From Celoporthe dispersa (Eukaryota > Ascomycota > Sordariomycetes > Diaporthales > Cryphonectriaceae): a stretch of DNA of 64,000 nucleotides. The notes below the pieces were generated by a model. That model saw only the letters and a list, made by a program, of their open reading frames with translations, searched no databases and had not been told where the DNA came from. Shown here piece by piece: positions 36,340 through 47,337 of this stretch. The stretch lies in the NCBI GenBank assembly GCA_016584495.1, contig WAID01000019.1:1-64000 (forward strand). The letters are read 5' to 3'. Numbering within the stretch: position 1 is the first letter of the stretch; each line of letters begins with the position of its first letter. A program made the position numbers and the translations under genes.

Positions 36340-37773
36340 TCAGTTCCTGAGACCTGATCGCATCGTTCTCCTCTTGGCAGGCCTCGGTCTCGAAGTATCC
36401 GAACTCGTCGCTGACTGCGCCAAGCGCTTCAGGCCGGTCGGCCCAGGAAGCACCGGGTCCACCGACGGCAGCTGGTCGACGGCCGAGCAGATCTTCCTGA
36501 AGTGATCCGGCATCCAAGTGTCGTAGATGTTCCTGGTAAACCGATATGCCGCCCATCTGTCCCTGCCATCTAGCTCGGTGAAAGAGAAGTTACGGATCTG
36601 ATGACAGTAATAACGGATATTCTCCCCGTCAAGTACTGGGTAGTAGCCGTGGATCCGTACCGACTGGTTGTCGTGTGAAATGGCAAAGGCGAGGATCTGC
36701 CGGTTGACTTCCTCCTCGCGGTCCACAAGCCGGAAGAGCTCGACAATCGCGCGGGCTGCCAGGGTCATGCTGTGGGCATTTTGGCGATCTGCAATGTCCA
36801 GTACTCCCATCCCGCACTTTACTTCGCAGGTCAGGAACGGAAAGCACATGTAAGGTGTGGCCATAAAGTACGATTTTCGGCTACCAGCCCAGTTGCCAAT
36901 AAACGGCGACAGCTTCGCAAGCTGATCAGCGGTGAAGGCGTTTTGTCGGAATCCAACAGAATAGTCTGGCTGCGGACGAGCTCCGATCACAGGAAACGAG
37001 TTGTTCCAGCCCTCGTTCACGCTCTCTGTCAGGATGGAGAGATGCTGATTCTGAGGGTAGAGAGCGAGCGTCTCTGCAGAAGGGACAATGAGTCGAGATA
37101 TGTCCTGAGTCACTCTCGCCTCAAGTTTGTTTACGAGGTTGTCGCAAGCCTTGCTGAAGACAGGGTCGTCAAACACAGTTCCGCTTGGGGTCGGCTGAGT
37201 GCCATACAGCAGGTTGTGGAGAGTCTGCTTGCTTTCATCTTGGATACCCAGATTGGACCCCATCATGTATGTCCCCCTGAACTCCAACTCAATCGGAAAG
37301 CGAGAACCGTTGTATTGTGCACTCGTCTCGGCTGTAGACTGCTGGTCGGTTGACATAACAAGTGCGGGAGAGCCTGATGGCCCAAACTTTCGAATGAAGT
37401 CCATGTCGGGCTCGAAGTACTCGCGCGGCCAGCGTCCTTCCCTGGTCCAGAAGTCGATGGGGTCGGCCGGCTCGTTGCAGTCCTTGTTGACCACTGCGGT
37501 TTCGTCAAACGTTTCCTCAGCAGCATATGGGGTCGATAGTCGATGTGGCTCCGGGGAGAGCTTGGGACTGTGGCTGCGCGTATCTTCGACGGTCTGCTTT
37601 GGGCTTTTACTTTGGGTAGCCGTTGGTGGACTCTTGTGCGTTGATACGCTTCGTCGTTCGCCTGTCTCTCATCAGCTGTGGTTTTGAGCTTCGTGAAAGG
37701 GAACAAACAAACCTGTATCTACCTGCTGACCGTACGGCTCCTGCCTAGCTCTCTGGGCTCGAGTTTGAACCAT
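36340..37773 (-). CDS. DUF7924-type protein with PD-(D/E)XK-like motif
   Basis: Uncharacterised fungal family. The main exon is intact from 37674 or nearby down to 36340. A short first exon (MVQTRAQRARQEPYGQQ, 37773 down to about 37723) joins through a roughly 45-bp intron with some choice of splice sites. The N-terminal half is variable and Ser/Pro-rich; the core begins around RLIVPSAETLALY. The core motifs RPQPDYSVGF and, some 50 residues on, FLTCEVKCG give the spacing of a PD-(D/E)XK nuclease fold: Asp in PDYS, then Glu-x-Lys in EVK. DIADRQNAHSMTLAARAIVE and AFAISHDNQSVRIHGYYPV follow, as in other members. The C-terminus ends in a basic segment (RPRPAKRRTMRSGL), a possible nuclear signal. 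No adjacent partner gene. The 5' region is partly duplicated downstream at 38.0-38.6 kb. Confidence 0.78.
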
Positions 37774-37806
37774 AATTGCAGGAAGGGGTGCAAAAGAAAG
37801 GTGGTA

Positions 37807-37970
37807 GGCTTCTAAGAAACTTATGAGGCCTTCGTACGTCGGGAATATACCAGGCTACAGTAACCGACAAGATAGGTGAGAACCGACTCCGAAACAACGT
37901 TTGAGATGGGGCTACTTTGTAGAGTATGAAGTGAAGTGAGGAGAGTGGACGCAACTATTGCAGGTGACGA
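37807..37970. repeat. diverged tandem repeat, unit 1
   Basis: Shares an ordered series of short blocks with 38388-38555: TTCGTCGGGAA-type, GATAGGTGA/ATTAGGTGA, AACGTTTGAGA, a GGCTACTTTGTAGA-type block and GAGGTGAGAAC/GAGGAGAGTGG. The blocks occur in the same order and orientation. A further shared block, CAAACCTGTATCTA, lies at 37708-37721 and 38162-38175. Confidence 0.65.
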
Positions 37971-38387
37971 TACCGAACACTTGTATTTTGGTTCGTTTGT
38001 GGCTCGTCTGCCTGTTGTTAGCTGTTGCTTCTCGGAGTTTTGTGAAAGGAAGAAGGTTTTGTGAAAGGAACACAAAACAAAGAGAATATGAAAGAAAAGA
38101 AAGGAAGAAAAGAAAAGAAGAAAAAAAGAGTGGGGAGGCAAGAAAACCAGAGAAAACAAGCAAACCTGTATCTAATTACGAGCTAATAACTGCCCCTCTC
38201 CTACTGTCGGGAACAGGCGATCGCCAGTTTCTCAAGAACAACTGCACATATACATTTCACCACATCAGCACACCTGCTCTCCAGGCTCATCTCTAAACCG
38301 TGGCGATAGGAAGGGAGTGGAAGGAAAGACGGAAGACTGTCACCAAAGTGATGACTAACAAAGGCGATCATATTAGCTGTATTCTTA

Positions 38388-38555
38388 GATTCTCATAAAG
38401 ACTTATAACGTCTTTGTTCGTCGGGAAGAGATTAGACTAAAGGATCTGACAAATTAGGTGACAAAAACAAGAACTCCCTCCCCCGGAGCAAAACGTTTGA
38501 GAAATGGTTACTTTGTAGATTATAGAATGAGGTGAGAACAATGGAGGCAAGTATG
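38388..38555. repeat. diverged tandem repeat, unit 2
   Basis: Second copy of the unit at 37807-37970, with several indels. No coding part of the DUF7924 gene is recognisable next to it, so it is a decayed copy of the 5' flank or of a lost paralogue. Confidence 0.65.
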
Positions 38556-39554
38556 AACCAAAGCTGAGTTGTCTAGGCTTGGAGCTAAATACTCCTTGTG
38601 TATATGGAATATTATAGCAAGAGCGATCACAGACTAATCAATGGACGGATAATAGAGGAACAAAACTTTCTTATAATTGTAACTGGTGGTCACTGGCATT
38701 TGGTATGATCAACTCTGCTGGGGATTTGCCTTGTACTAGGACCGTTGCTGTCCACTCATGTGCATACAGACGGGATAGTCTGCCCTTGACTAAAAGCCCT
38801 CTAGTGCAAGCTGGCCCTGGAAAGGAATCCCTTTGTAGACACTATAGTCTGGGGTGCCTGCCCATGTAGAAAGCCCTTTGTTCTGAGTAGTTATGAAACT
38901 CTAGGAGGAGGCTAAAACCATCGACATTGGTTTATCGGAATATAGCAACTCCCCTAAAGTCACCATGAAACCCCTCACACAACGAAAATGATCTCGGAAA
39001 ATGCGAGGGGATGCCAACACACCTTACAACCTCTGTATTAGGTTGTTCACTGTCAAGTGTTATGTTTCTTAGGTATCTAGGCAAGCCTTTATTCCGATTT
39101 GTCGCTTCGAGAAAGAGTGACTCTTGGAGCAGCGCGCCAAAAGGGAAGCCTACTTGGCTGAACGGGCTTTTGCGTTGGCAGTCTGCACAGGAACGGACCT
39201 CTAAGCGGACTTGAAGTGGGTTTTGCTACACACATCGTCTACTATGACGCATTTCAGCGTGGCAGGGTGAGGACTGTTCCTGCCACCATCCTCCACCTCA
39301 TCTAGCAGTCATCCGTCAGCCTCGCCTGAGGCAATGGGACGTTGGCGAGACTTGGCTGGTATTGTTCTTCCTGTCGAGTTCTCCGGACCGCCCAGGCCAG
39401 CCTCACGATGACGTCGAGGCAGATGGAGGCCCTGGGGAGAATAAAAAAAAAAAAAAAAAGGAAGTCTGCGGTCGGGTCGATATACACTCATTGTCCAAGG
39501 CGGGCCTCCTAGGAAGCAACGCAGCATCTCTCAGAGCGTCCACCTATTTCTCCA

Positions 39555-41881
39555 TCATAGATGCATCGCCTGCATGGTTTCGCCGTCGTTCATAGCCGTC
39601 CACATGGACGAGTCAATCTGGTAGACCAGGGCGTCAAGATCCTGTATGGCATGATCAATATCTGGAAAGCCACCGCCCTGCGGGACTTGTCCAAAATTCA
39701 GTTCCTGGAAGTGCGGGCGGTGGTCGGATGCCAAGTGAAGGGCCTGCGTTGGACCCATTGCTATACTCTCGACAGCCTCCTCGTTCGCTCGGGCCGGGTC
39801 TCCTCCGTCCACGGTCTGACTCAAGACTGATGAGCTGGGGGCTGGTCGGTTCGGATTTGCATCTGGTCGACCAAGCTGTGTCCAGAGCGGATGTGAGATG
39901 TGTCTGGCAGCTTCGTTGAGCCTGTCAGCGGCGCCGGGACGGGACTCGCAAGGCTACGGCTCAGCGTAGGTGAGGCGGAAAACCCCACGCAACAAGATGC
40001 TCCATGTCGCTCCGCTGGATACCGAAGGTTAGCAGTGGTCTCCCAAGAGCTCTGTAGCAAGTTTGGCCACTCAACTATATTGCGTATCATCTCGCACTCG
40101 AAGAACATCTCAGTGAGGAATTCCCGACAGCAGGCGATCCTGGCTGCTAGCTCGTCGCGCGGAACCTGTGTAGGAAGCCTGCGGTGCAGATGAAATAGGA
40201 TCCGGGCACACTGATATGTGCAGATGGCCAGGTCCAGGTCGACCGCAGAGCTTTTTGCCTTGCAGGTGAGCAAGAGTTTCAAGGCGTCCGCCATGAGGGT
40301 CGCAGCCTCGAGGCAGCGGGTTAGACAGTGCATGGTAAAACTCGGATCTAGACGGCGCACAACGTGGCTGGGGAGTGCCTCCTTGATGCCAGGCAGAGGC
40401 AGGCGATAGACAATCATGCGGATTGCGAAGCAGACGACGTGGATCGTGGCATACGCGGAGAAGCTTGTCCAGTAGGCGTGCAGGCGTGCATTCTGCTCCG
40501 AGAGCTGCAGACCGGCGGGCAGCTGGGCTTGGAAGGCATCCAGGTCTTCCTGGAGCGAGCGCACCTCTTCTCCCAGGTCTACTTGTGTGGTCGCCACGAT
40601 GCGTTTGGTGGACTGCAGGGTCTTGTGGCGCAACCACTTTACGCGCACGACCTGCGCAAGCGGGTTGAGCTCATTACTCTCGGTGGCGTGGGCGGTAGAC
40701 TTGTTGATGTGGAGCTTCTCGACAGGCCGAGCGAGGCCCAGGCTGAAATCCTGCTCGGGACAGGGTAGCTGGATATAGATGTGGCTTATATTGGACAGGG
40801 AAAAGTCATCGTATCCGCTGGCGATCTGCGTGTCAATCATGAACAGAGACCACCACGCCCTCCTGCGGACCTCGCGAGAGAGCGGGTGCATGGTGTGGTC
40901 CTCGTAGTTGAGCCGCAGGGCCATGGCAAACCTCATGGCGATAGCGGTCAGGATGAAGACGCTGGAGAAGCGACCCTGGTACTCGCGGTACTTGATGATC
41001 AGGATCAGAGCCTGGACGCGAGCCAGGCTGGGCTCTTCCGCCCGCTGATGACGATGGACTCGGCGAGGTCAATGTAGGTAGGCCCTCGTCCTCTCCCGTG
41101 GGGCCCATCGCCGATGAGAGCAGTGGTGTTGCCAGCCAGTGCGAGAAGAAGTGCCTTGTCGAGGACGCCGGCACGGTAGTCCTCTATGACTGTAGCCTTG
41201 TGCATAAAGGCAAACACTGGGACGTGGTGGAGGTGCTGGAAGAATGCATCCAACGCCTGTAACGACTGCGACTCTGACGGAAAGCTGGATCTGGAGCGAT
41301 AATTATTGCGCGTGTGGTTAGTAAAAAGGACACCAAGCAATCTACAACGAGTAAAGGAACTCTCAGTCTTTTGGTAGGGGGTCTTGGTCTTACATGTCCT
41401 CTGAGCTGCTCTCGGAGGTCGTGGACTCGCTGCTGCTGGCCTGTGGTGACTGCGGGAGCAACGCGCTCGGCGGAGGAGTGCTGGTGGAGGGTGACGAGAT
41501 GTCATGCACGCGAGAGGGTGCCATGTATCTGCTCGTCACAGCAGCGGCAGCAGAGGACCCGTAGGTGCACTTGAGTCCGAGGTCGAGACATCTCTGGCAG
41601 GCTGGCGTCATGCCGCTGCACCGCGCCTTTCTGTTGCGGCATGGTAGACATGCTCGTCTCGTGCGGCGCCTGTCTGGGCATCTGCTTGGGGGCTCCTGGC
41701 CTCGAAAAGAGCACGCGAGGCCTAACCTCTCACAGTTCCTGCATATGTCTCTTCGGCCGTCACATCGGACTTTACGGCTCCTACAAGATGAGCACGTATG
41801 GGGCGACCGTCGTGAGTGCGCGGCTGGGGTGGGTTCTGGTGGTTGCTGCTGCTGCTGCTGCTGGTCAATGGTGGAAGCCAT
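39555..41881 (-). CDS. Transcription factor with two tandem Zn2Cys6 clusters and fungal_trans domain
   Basis: DNA-binding regulator. Exons on the minus strand are 41881-41394 and 41290-39555 (intron 103 bp). A Gln run (residues 7-13, CAG repeat) precedes two complete zinc clusters: Cys 30, 33, 40, 47, 50, 57 and Cys 78, 81, 88, 95, 98, 105. Both have spacing C-2-C-6-C-6-C-2-C-6-C. A Ser-rich linker leads to a fungal-specific transcription factor domain (PF04082-type), with REVRRRAWWSLFMIDTQIAS and long helices after it. The C-terminus is acidic and hydrophobic. Single-base gaps at 41041-41043 and in the G5 run at 39837-39841 break the frame; adding a base restores AEEPSLARVQALI and PPSSSVLSQTVDGG. 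It is transcribed away from the secreted hydrolase at 42715, with an 833-bp shared upstream region, which suggests it controls that gene. Confidence 0.88.
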
Positions 41882-42714
41882 GTCGGCATCCGACCCGCGA
41901 GCGTGGTCACTTGAACTGGCGAATAGTAGACAATGCGACCATTGTACTGCACACAGCCCGCTGCTGCGAATGTACTATGCGGCAGAAGGACAATCAATGT
42001 TGACATCGCGGGAGCCGAGCAGACCCACGTCCGAGGTTCCTCCTCCCCAAATCTTAAAGGCGACCAGGGGTAACAAATCGGGGCACATGTCTTAACCGGG
42101 ACCAATCGCGCAATTGCCGTGCAGAATGGTGCATGCATAGTTTGCGGGGTATTAGCGGCGTACCATTGACTTGGCTAGTACCGTATAGTAACTGTTACCC
42201 CCTGGGCACTGGGGACGGCTTGCATACACCGCCCTGGGCCAAGTAATCCTGGGCATTCAAGTACAATTTTACATGACATGGTGCACCTTTTCTCATCAGA
42301 GGAATAGATAGGCATTTGGCATTGAACATGGCATATTAAATACACTGCACCTGGTCCATGGGCCACGCCATACCTGGGCCTTGTTCGGCTTCCGAGCTCC
42401 GACAGCCGCCAGCTGCTGTTGCTCCTTTCGAATCCTGATCTTTGAGGATCAGCACGAGAGCAGTTATGACCCCTCCAGAACGCAAGGGTAATAGTGATAA
42501 TAGAGAGAGAGAGAGAGAAAGAGAGACTGCTGTTCAGAAGGCCTGGTCATGGATCTGCTGGCTTCTGGGTAAGTATTTAAGGAAAGCCACTTCGGCCGCC
42601 CACCTGGACAGATGAGAAAGGAGAATATGTTTTATTACATATATAATAATTCATCCTTTGTCGTCGGGAAGACTTGCGACCAAGCTGTCTTGATTATCGC
42701 TCAATAGTCACGCC
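41882..42714. promoter_or_regulatory. divergent promoter region, zinc-cluster regulator / secreted hydrolase
   Basis: The region separates two divergent starts. It has no coding frame. At 42386-42408 it holds CGG-N3-CCG-N4-CCG-N4-CCG, a dense set of the triplets that Zn2Cys6 proteins bind. A (GA)n-rich stretch lies at about 42501-42527. Confidence 0.5.
42386..42408. promoter_or_regulatory. cluster of CGG/CCG triplets, candidate zinc-cluster binding site
   Basis: CGG (42386-42388), CCG (42392-42394), CCG (42399-42401) and CCG (42406-42408) lie about 310 bp upstream of the hydrolase start and 500 bp from the regulator start. Zn2Cys6 dimers bind pairs of such triplets. Function is inferred from motif and position only. 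Confidence 0.3.
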
Positions 42715-44424
42715 ATGATGCTGAAAGCGCAGCAGCTGGTGGTGGGCTCGAGCCTTTGCCCGTGCTGATCTCGGCTGCTTCTCTAACAGCAACAACAACC
42801 CCTTCCTCGTCTTCCTCGTCCCAGGGCCCAACCGCTACCTATATTAATTTTGCCGCTGTTGATATCCTGGACGGCGACGACGGTCTCCCCACTCATCCCT
42901 TTCAGCCACAAAAATATGGAAAATGGACCTACCCCATCACCACCGACGGCAACGGACGTGAGCAGGTGGAGGCGCATGTGACTTTCTACGAGGACAAGTA
43001 CTACATGCACGCAGCAACCTGGGGCTGTGGTGGTTCTATCTTCTTCTACGGCACAATCTACAACGACACGGACTGGCCGACGCAGCCCGTCTATCCGCCT
43101 GGCGACTATGGCGAGGACGGCAACTGCGGCATCAAGTCGTACTCGTCCTCAGACTTCACCAACTGGCAGCTGGAGAGCTTCTACCAGCCCTCCATCGAGG
43201 TCGCCAACGTGACCAAGCCCGTGGTCCGCTACAGCAATGCCACCGGGCAATATGTCATGTTCATGGGAGGCGGCGCATTGACGGCAAACTTCTACTACGC
43301 GACCTCTGATTCTCCTGGTGGGCCCTGGAGCGATCCACCTAGTCTCATGAGCGGCACGAATATCTCCCACGACTTTGACGTGGCCGTGGGCCCGGACGGA
43401 ACGCACTACATGGTCAGTGATGTTCTCTCGGGGATCAGGAGCGGCTCGTCCGAGGAATGGGGCGTATACGTCTGGGACATCTACGTCCAGCAGCTCACGC
43501 CCAACCTGACCTCGACGGTCGGCACCGCTGCGACCACCGCCCTGGTACGCGGCGCCGTGGAGCTCAACGCCATGGGCCTCTCGCTCGAGGCCTCTGGTTT
43601 TTCTATCATGACGGCTACTGGTATCTCACGTTCGGTTATACCTGTCAGAACTGCCCTGGCTATATTTACCATTACTACGCAACCGATCCCCTGGGCCCTT
43701 ACACAGACGGCGGTATCTTGAGCCATGATGGCTGTGGTGGTCAGAACAAGGGCGCCAACGTGCTCCCCACGCCAGACGGGGGCAGATCATCCTTGCAGGC
43801 AACCTTGGGTACCGGACCAGCCCGAGCGATATCTATTACGATGGAATCATGTGGCATAGTGATAATCACCAGGCTGCCTCCAGTACTTTCTTCTTTCCTC
43901 TAGAGTTCAACGACGACCACACTATCAAGAATTTCACCTGTCCGGCCACAGCAACAATTCCTCTGATGGGCGACGCGGCGGTAACAACAGCACCCACCTC
44001 GCCAGTCCCTTACCAGCTGGACTGTCGTGTCCGCAACGGGCAGGACTTAGTGCAGGTCTACAGCCCTGGCATGAATGCCTCCAACATTGAGTTTCCCGTG
44101 TGGCAGCGGACGTGGAACCTGGGTCCGACCACCAATGCCGGCCCGGATCTGGATGGGCACCTGAATGTTTCTGTTGTCTTTTCTGAGGGCGACAGTCAGG
44201 TCTTTTCCTGGGTGTCCAGCAATATCTCGTGGGCTCCGAGCAAGATCTCGCTGCCTGTTGGAGGGAAGACGGTCTCGAGCATTACGCTGAGCACGAATGC
44301 GACGAATGGCTGTTATGGGACGCTGGCGCAGCCGTCGAATGACACAGGGAGTACTTACGGCACGTTGAGAGGTGGTGATTTCACAGAGTCCACAAAGGCT
44401 TCCTTGTATGTCTATCAATTCTAG
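42715..44424 (+). CDS. Secreted GH43-like beta-propeller protein
   Basis: Predicted secreted glycosidase-like protein of about 570 residues. The N-terminus MMLKAQQLVVGSSL leads into a hydrophobic signal sequence once the TTT run at 42755-42757 gains a base. The propeller resembles GH43: VEAHVTFYEDKYYMHAATW, SIFFYGTIYND, SYSSSDFTNWQLESF (the common SSSD.TNW motif), YVMFMGGGALTANFYYATSD, FYHDGYWYLTFGYTCQNC and TDPLGPYT. A C-terminal beta-rich part follows, with many NVS/NIS/NAT sequons. Further single-base gaps at TTTTT 43598-43602 and GGGGG 43778-43782 break the frame. The catalytic acids cannot be assigned with certainty. Neighbours: divergent from the double-zinc-cluster regulator, convergent with the sulfatase (97-bp gap). 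Substrate unknown; a sulfated or host glycan is an inference from the neighbours. Confidence 0.78.
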
Positions 44425-44521
44425 GTAGCATGTCTCCACTCAGCATATTGTTTTATTTTAATTTTTTCTTTATTCTTTCTTTCTTTCCAAAATACATATT
44501 GGCTTCGACATTAGTGAGGGA

Positions 44522-46026
44522 TTATAGCCCCGCATATTTGCCCGTCAAGAGATCATAAGCAGCCACAGGCTCCTTAGATTCTGGATTCTCCGCGTCAAAG
44601 TCGACACGATCAGGTATGCGCAGTCCTTCACGAGCATAGCCAGAGGAGATATACCTCATCAGCGCCATTCCGTCACGCCACAGCCAAAGGTCCTTGGTTT
44701 CGATCTGCCACTGCTCGAGCGCTTCGTTCATCTCCTTCAGCGTCTCTGCATACGCGGGATCACCCGCCAGGTTCTTGATCTCCATAGGGTCGCTCTCCAG
44801 GTCGAACAGCTCCTGCGGCGGTCGCTGGATGTAGTCCTTGAGCTTTCTCGGCCCAATTGTGGCCGGTGCAGATGGCGTCCCGGAGTTACGCATACCCTCA
44901 AAGGACAAGGATGCGTACAGGTCCATAGCGAACGGGAAGTCGAGCTTCCAGCACACGTTGCGGTGGTACTTGAACCGGTGGTTGCGCATGTATCTCGTCG
45001 GCCAGTAATTGGTGATCTCGTGGAACGTGTGCGATCCGAAGACGTGGTCCCAGCCCGGCGCGGCAGAGGTACTCGCCAGGACCGGCAGCACCGATCGTCC
45101 GAGGCGCGGCACCTTGCCTTCTCCCGCCTCGAGCCCTGGGTGGCCAGCCCAGTCGAGGAAGGTAGGCAGGATGTCGACGTACGAGATCAAGTTCGGGTTG
45201 ACAGTGCCCTTGGGTGCAGCACCGGGCGCGCGCATCAAGAACGGCAGCCGTACCCCGGCCTCAAACAGCGTTGTCTTTGAATTGACAAAGGGGGCCCGTT
45301 GTCGCTGAGGAAAAGGACCAGCGTGTCCTCCGCAAGCTGCTCCCGGTCCAGTTCGGCGAGGATCATTCCCACGCCCTGGTCCATGCGGAAGATGGAGCGG
45401 TAGTACTCAGCCAGCTCTTGGCGGACCTCAGGCACGTCGCTCAGAAACGGCGGGACCGTGGTCTCGCCGGGGTGGAAGATGCGATCTTCGAGGCGACTGT
45501 CGTGGTTGCCGTCGACATTGCCAAAGCCGCCGCGGGTCTGTAGTTTCCGATGAGGGTCGACGAAGCCGATGGTGAGGAAGAAGGCCTTCTGCTCCTCCTT
45601 GGAAGCCCTGAAGAAGGCCTCTGCACGGTCTGCTATCCAGGCGACGTTCCTCGACTCGCTTTCTTCTCGGACCTGCCAGGGGTACAGGTTGTCTGGGCCA
45701 ACATGGATTTTTCCGAGGATGCCAGTCTTGTAGCCGAGCTTCTTCTCAAAGAGGAACGGTGCAGTCTCGACATTCGCAAAGGTCTGGAAGCCATTCCGCT
45801 CCTGGTTTAAGCCGTAGCTGCCTGTCTCGTGGGTATGCAGGCCTGTGTAGATGACTGTGCGGCTGCCACTACACGAGGCCGTGCTTGTAAAGGCCTTGTC
45901 GAATCGGACCCCGGAAGCCGCTAGGGCGTCGAGATTGGGTGTCAGGTTGGTCTGACAGCCATAGCAGCTTAGAAAATCGCGACCGAGGTCATCAGCAACG
46001 AGGAGCAGAATGTTCTTGGCAGACAT
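44522..46026 (-). CDS. Type I sulfatase, N-sulfoglucosamine sulfohydrolase-like
   Basis: Formylglycine-dependent sulfatase of the alkaline-phosphatase superfamily, about 500 residues, single exon. Metal ligands are Asp-Asp in LLLVADDLGRDF (residues 12-13) and Asp-Asn in LFLSDNGPP. The catalytic motif is SCSGSRTVIYTGLHTH with Cys52 as the residue to be oxidised; the usual third position (Pro or Ala) is Gly here. GILGKIHVGPD, FLTIGFVDPHRK and the C-terminal QELFDLESDPMEIKNLAGDP are typical. The HVGP and DPHR motifs are closest to the heparan N-sulfatase-like subgroup. No signal peptide is seen (MSAKNILLL starts the fold directly), so it is probably cytosolic. One base is missing in the GGGGG run at 45290-45294 (CCCCC on the coding strand); adding it joins DNGPPFVNSK to the C-terminal half. 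Confidence 0.88.
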
Positions 46027-47070
46027 GACACCTTAGGAAGTAAGATGATAGCTCAAACGAACAGGCTACAATAATCTGATTCTAGAATGATACATGTAAG
46101 TGAGTCGATGGGTAATAATACCGAAGGTGCAAGCGAGTTGATGACAAAAGATGTCCTCTGATCATGATTATCTCGGAGCTTGGTGCAATCCAGCGCCGAA
46201 GGTCGCTGGCGAATCTATGTGTATACCGAGACAGCTTGGGCGGATGCCGAGTAGTACCCCAGGGTACTTCATCGAATCTGGCCAATCATTTTTTTCCGTT
46301 CTTGAATTTATCATGCATTATTAGGCAATTTGGTACACTGAGTCGAGATCACCTGCGCGGATGCCGAGCGGGAGCCGATACGTATCTTTCTCCAAGTATA
46401 CGCGTTGACCTCGCTCTTGAATATGATAATTCATGTAATCACTGACCCGCATTTTCTATGCATCGGCAAGATTCCGATTTTGTCCATCTGTAGGCTGTAA
46501 TCAAACAGCGAGACACAATGTTGGGCCTGGGACATCTGGTGCTGCGCGAGAGCTTCAATGTGAGGCTCTGGCTCGCAGTATCGCTCATTGCGTTTTCGCA
46601 GTTCAAATTTGGTTTCGGCCAGTCGGGCTACTCGTCCACCTAAGCTATGGACGCTTTTGTGAGGCAATTTGGTTGTTATAATCCGACAACTCAAAAATAT
46701 GCACTAAATACAAAAGGGTATCCTACTTCAATAGCTTCATGTTCATTGGACAGGCAGTTGGTGAGTCAAGCAATCATAATGGAAACGTGAATGCTGTTGT
46801 CTACACTTGGAGCCTGTCATCATCAATAACATACGAGAGTGGTACGTCTATACGGAGCAGGCCTACGGAATATTCAATGCACCTTTTCATGCACTGAGTT
46901 TCAAAATATCATCTCTCCGCAAGAGATACGTGACGCCAAAGAAAGTGCCTTGTCTGTTTTGTAACGAAACTACACGGGCACAATAGCAGTGTGCAAAACC
47001 TGTTTCTAGATCTGCCCAGAGGGCTCAAAATTGAGGAAAGAAGGGAAAGATGTTCAATCGTTGTCCCTAT

Positions 47071-47337
47071 CTATCCGAAAGATTGAAGGGGAGATATCCT
47101 TATAGCTAAGCCAAGACCCAGACCTACTACAATCCGTATCCTGAAGACTACCACTACACGATACAATCGAGGAGTTCCTCGACAGGACATCATGCCCCAT
47201 CGCTGCGAACATGCCCAAGCCTTTGTCAGCTTTCGCATCCAGGAAGACCCGCCCGTCTGAAGGATGCCGGCAATCTTCATTATAGGAGCCACAGAGTTCT
47301 TCCAGACGTGGTAGTTTTCGGTGGTCAACAGCTGCAA
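47071..47337 (-). mobile_element. possible copia-type gag remnant
   Basis: The minus-strand frame reads MQLLTTENYHVWKNSVAPIM and continues KIAGIL, which resembles the N-terminal motif of Ty1/copia Gag (Leu...Asn-Tyr-x-x-Trp-Lys...). After about 45 residues the similarity is lost. No protease, integrase or reverse-transcriptase motif and no LTR is readable nearby. Weak call. Confidence 0.35.

Larger units (their letters stand above)
37774..39554. other. spacer with diverged tandem duplication
   Basis: No intact gene. The leader of the DUF7924 gene (about 37690-37970) recurs in diverged form at 38040-38555. The rest, to 39.5 kb, has short frames only, a GAAA-rich stretch at 38080-38160 and an A-run at about 39440-39457. 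Confidence 0.55.

Noticed and set aside
11370..46026. Secondary-metabolite biosynthetic cluster
   Set aside because: No polyketide synthase, non-ribosomal peptide synthetase, terpene synthase, P450 or transporter gene in the window.
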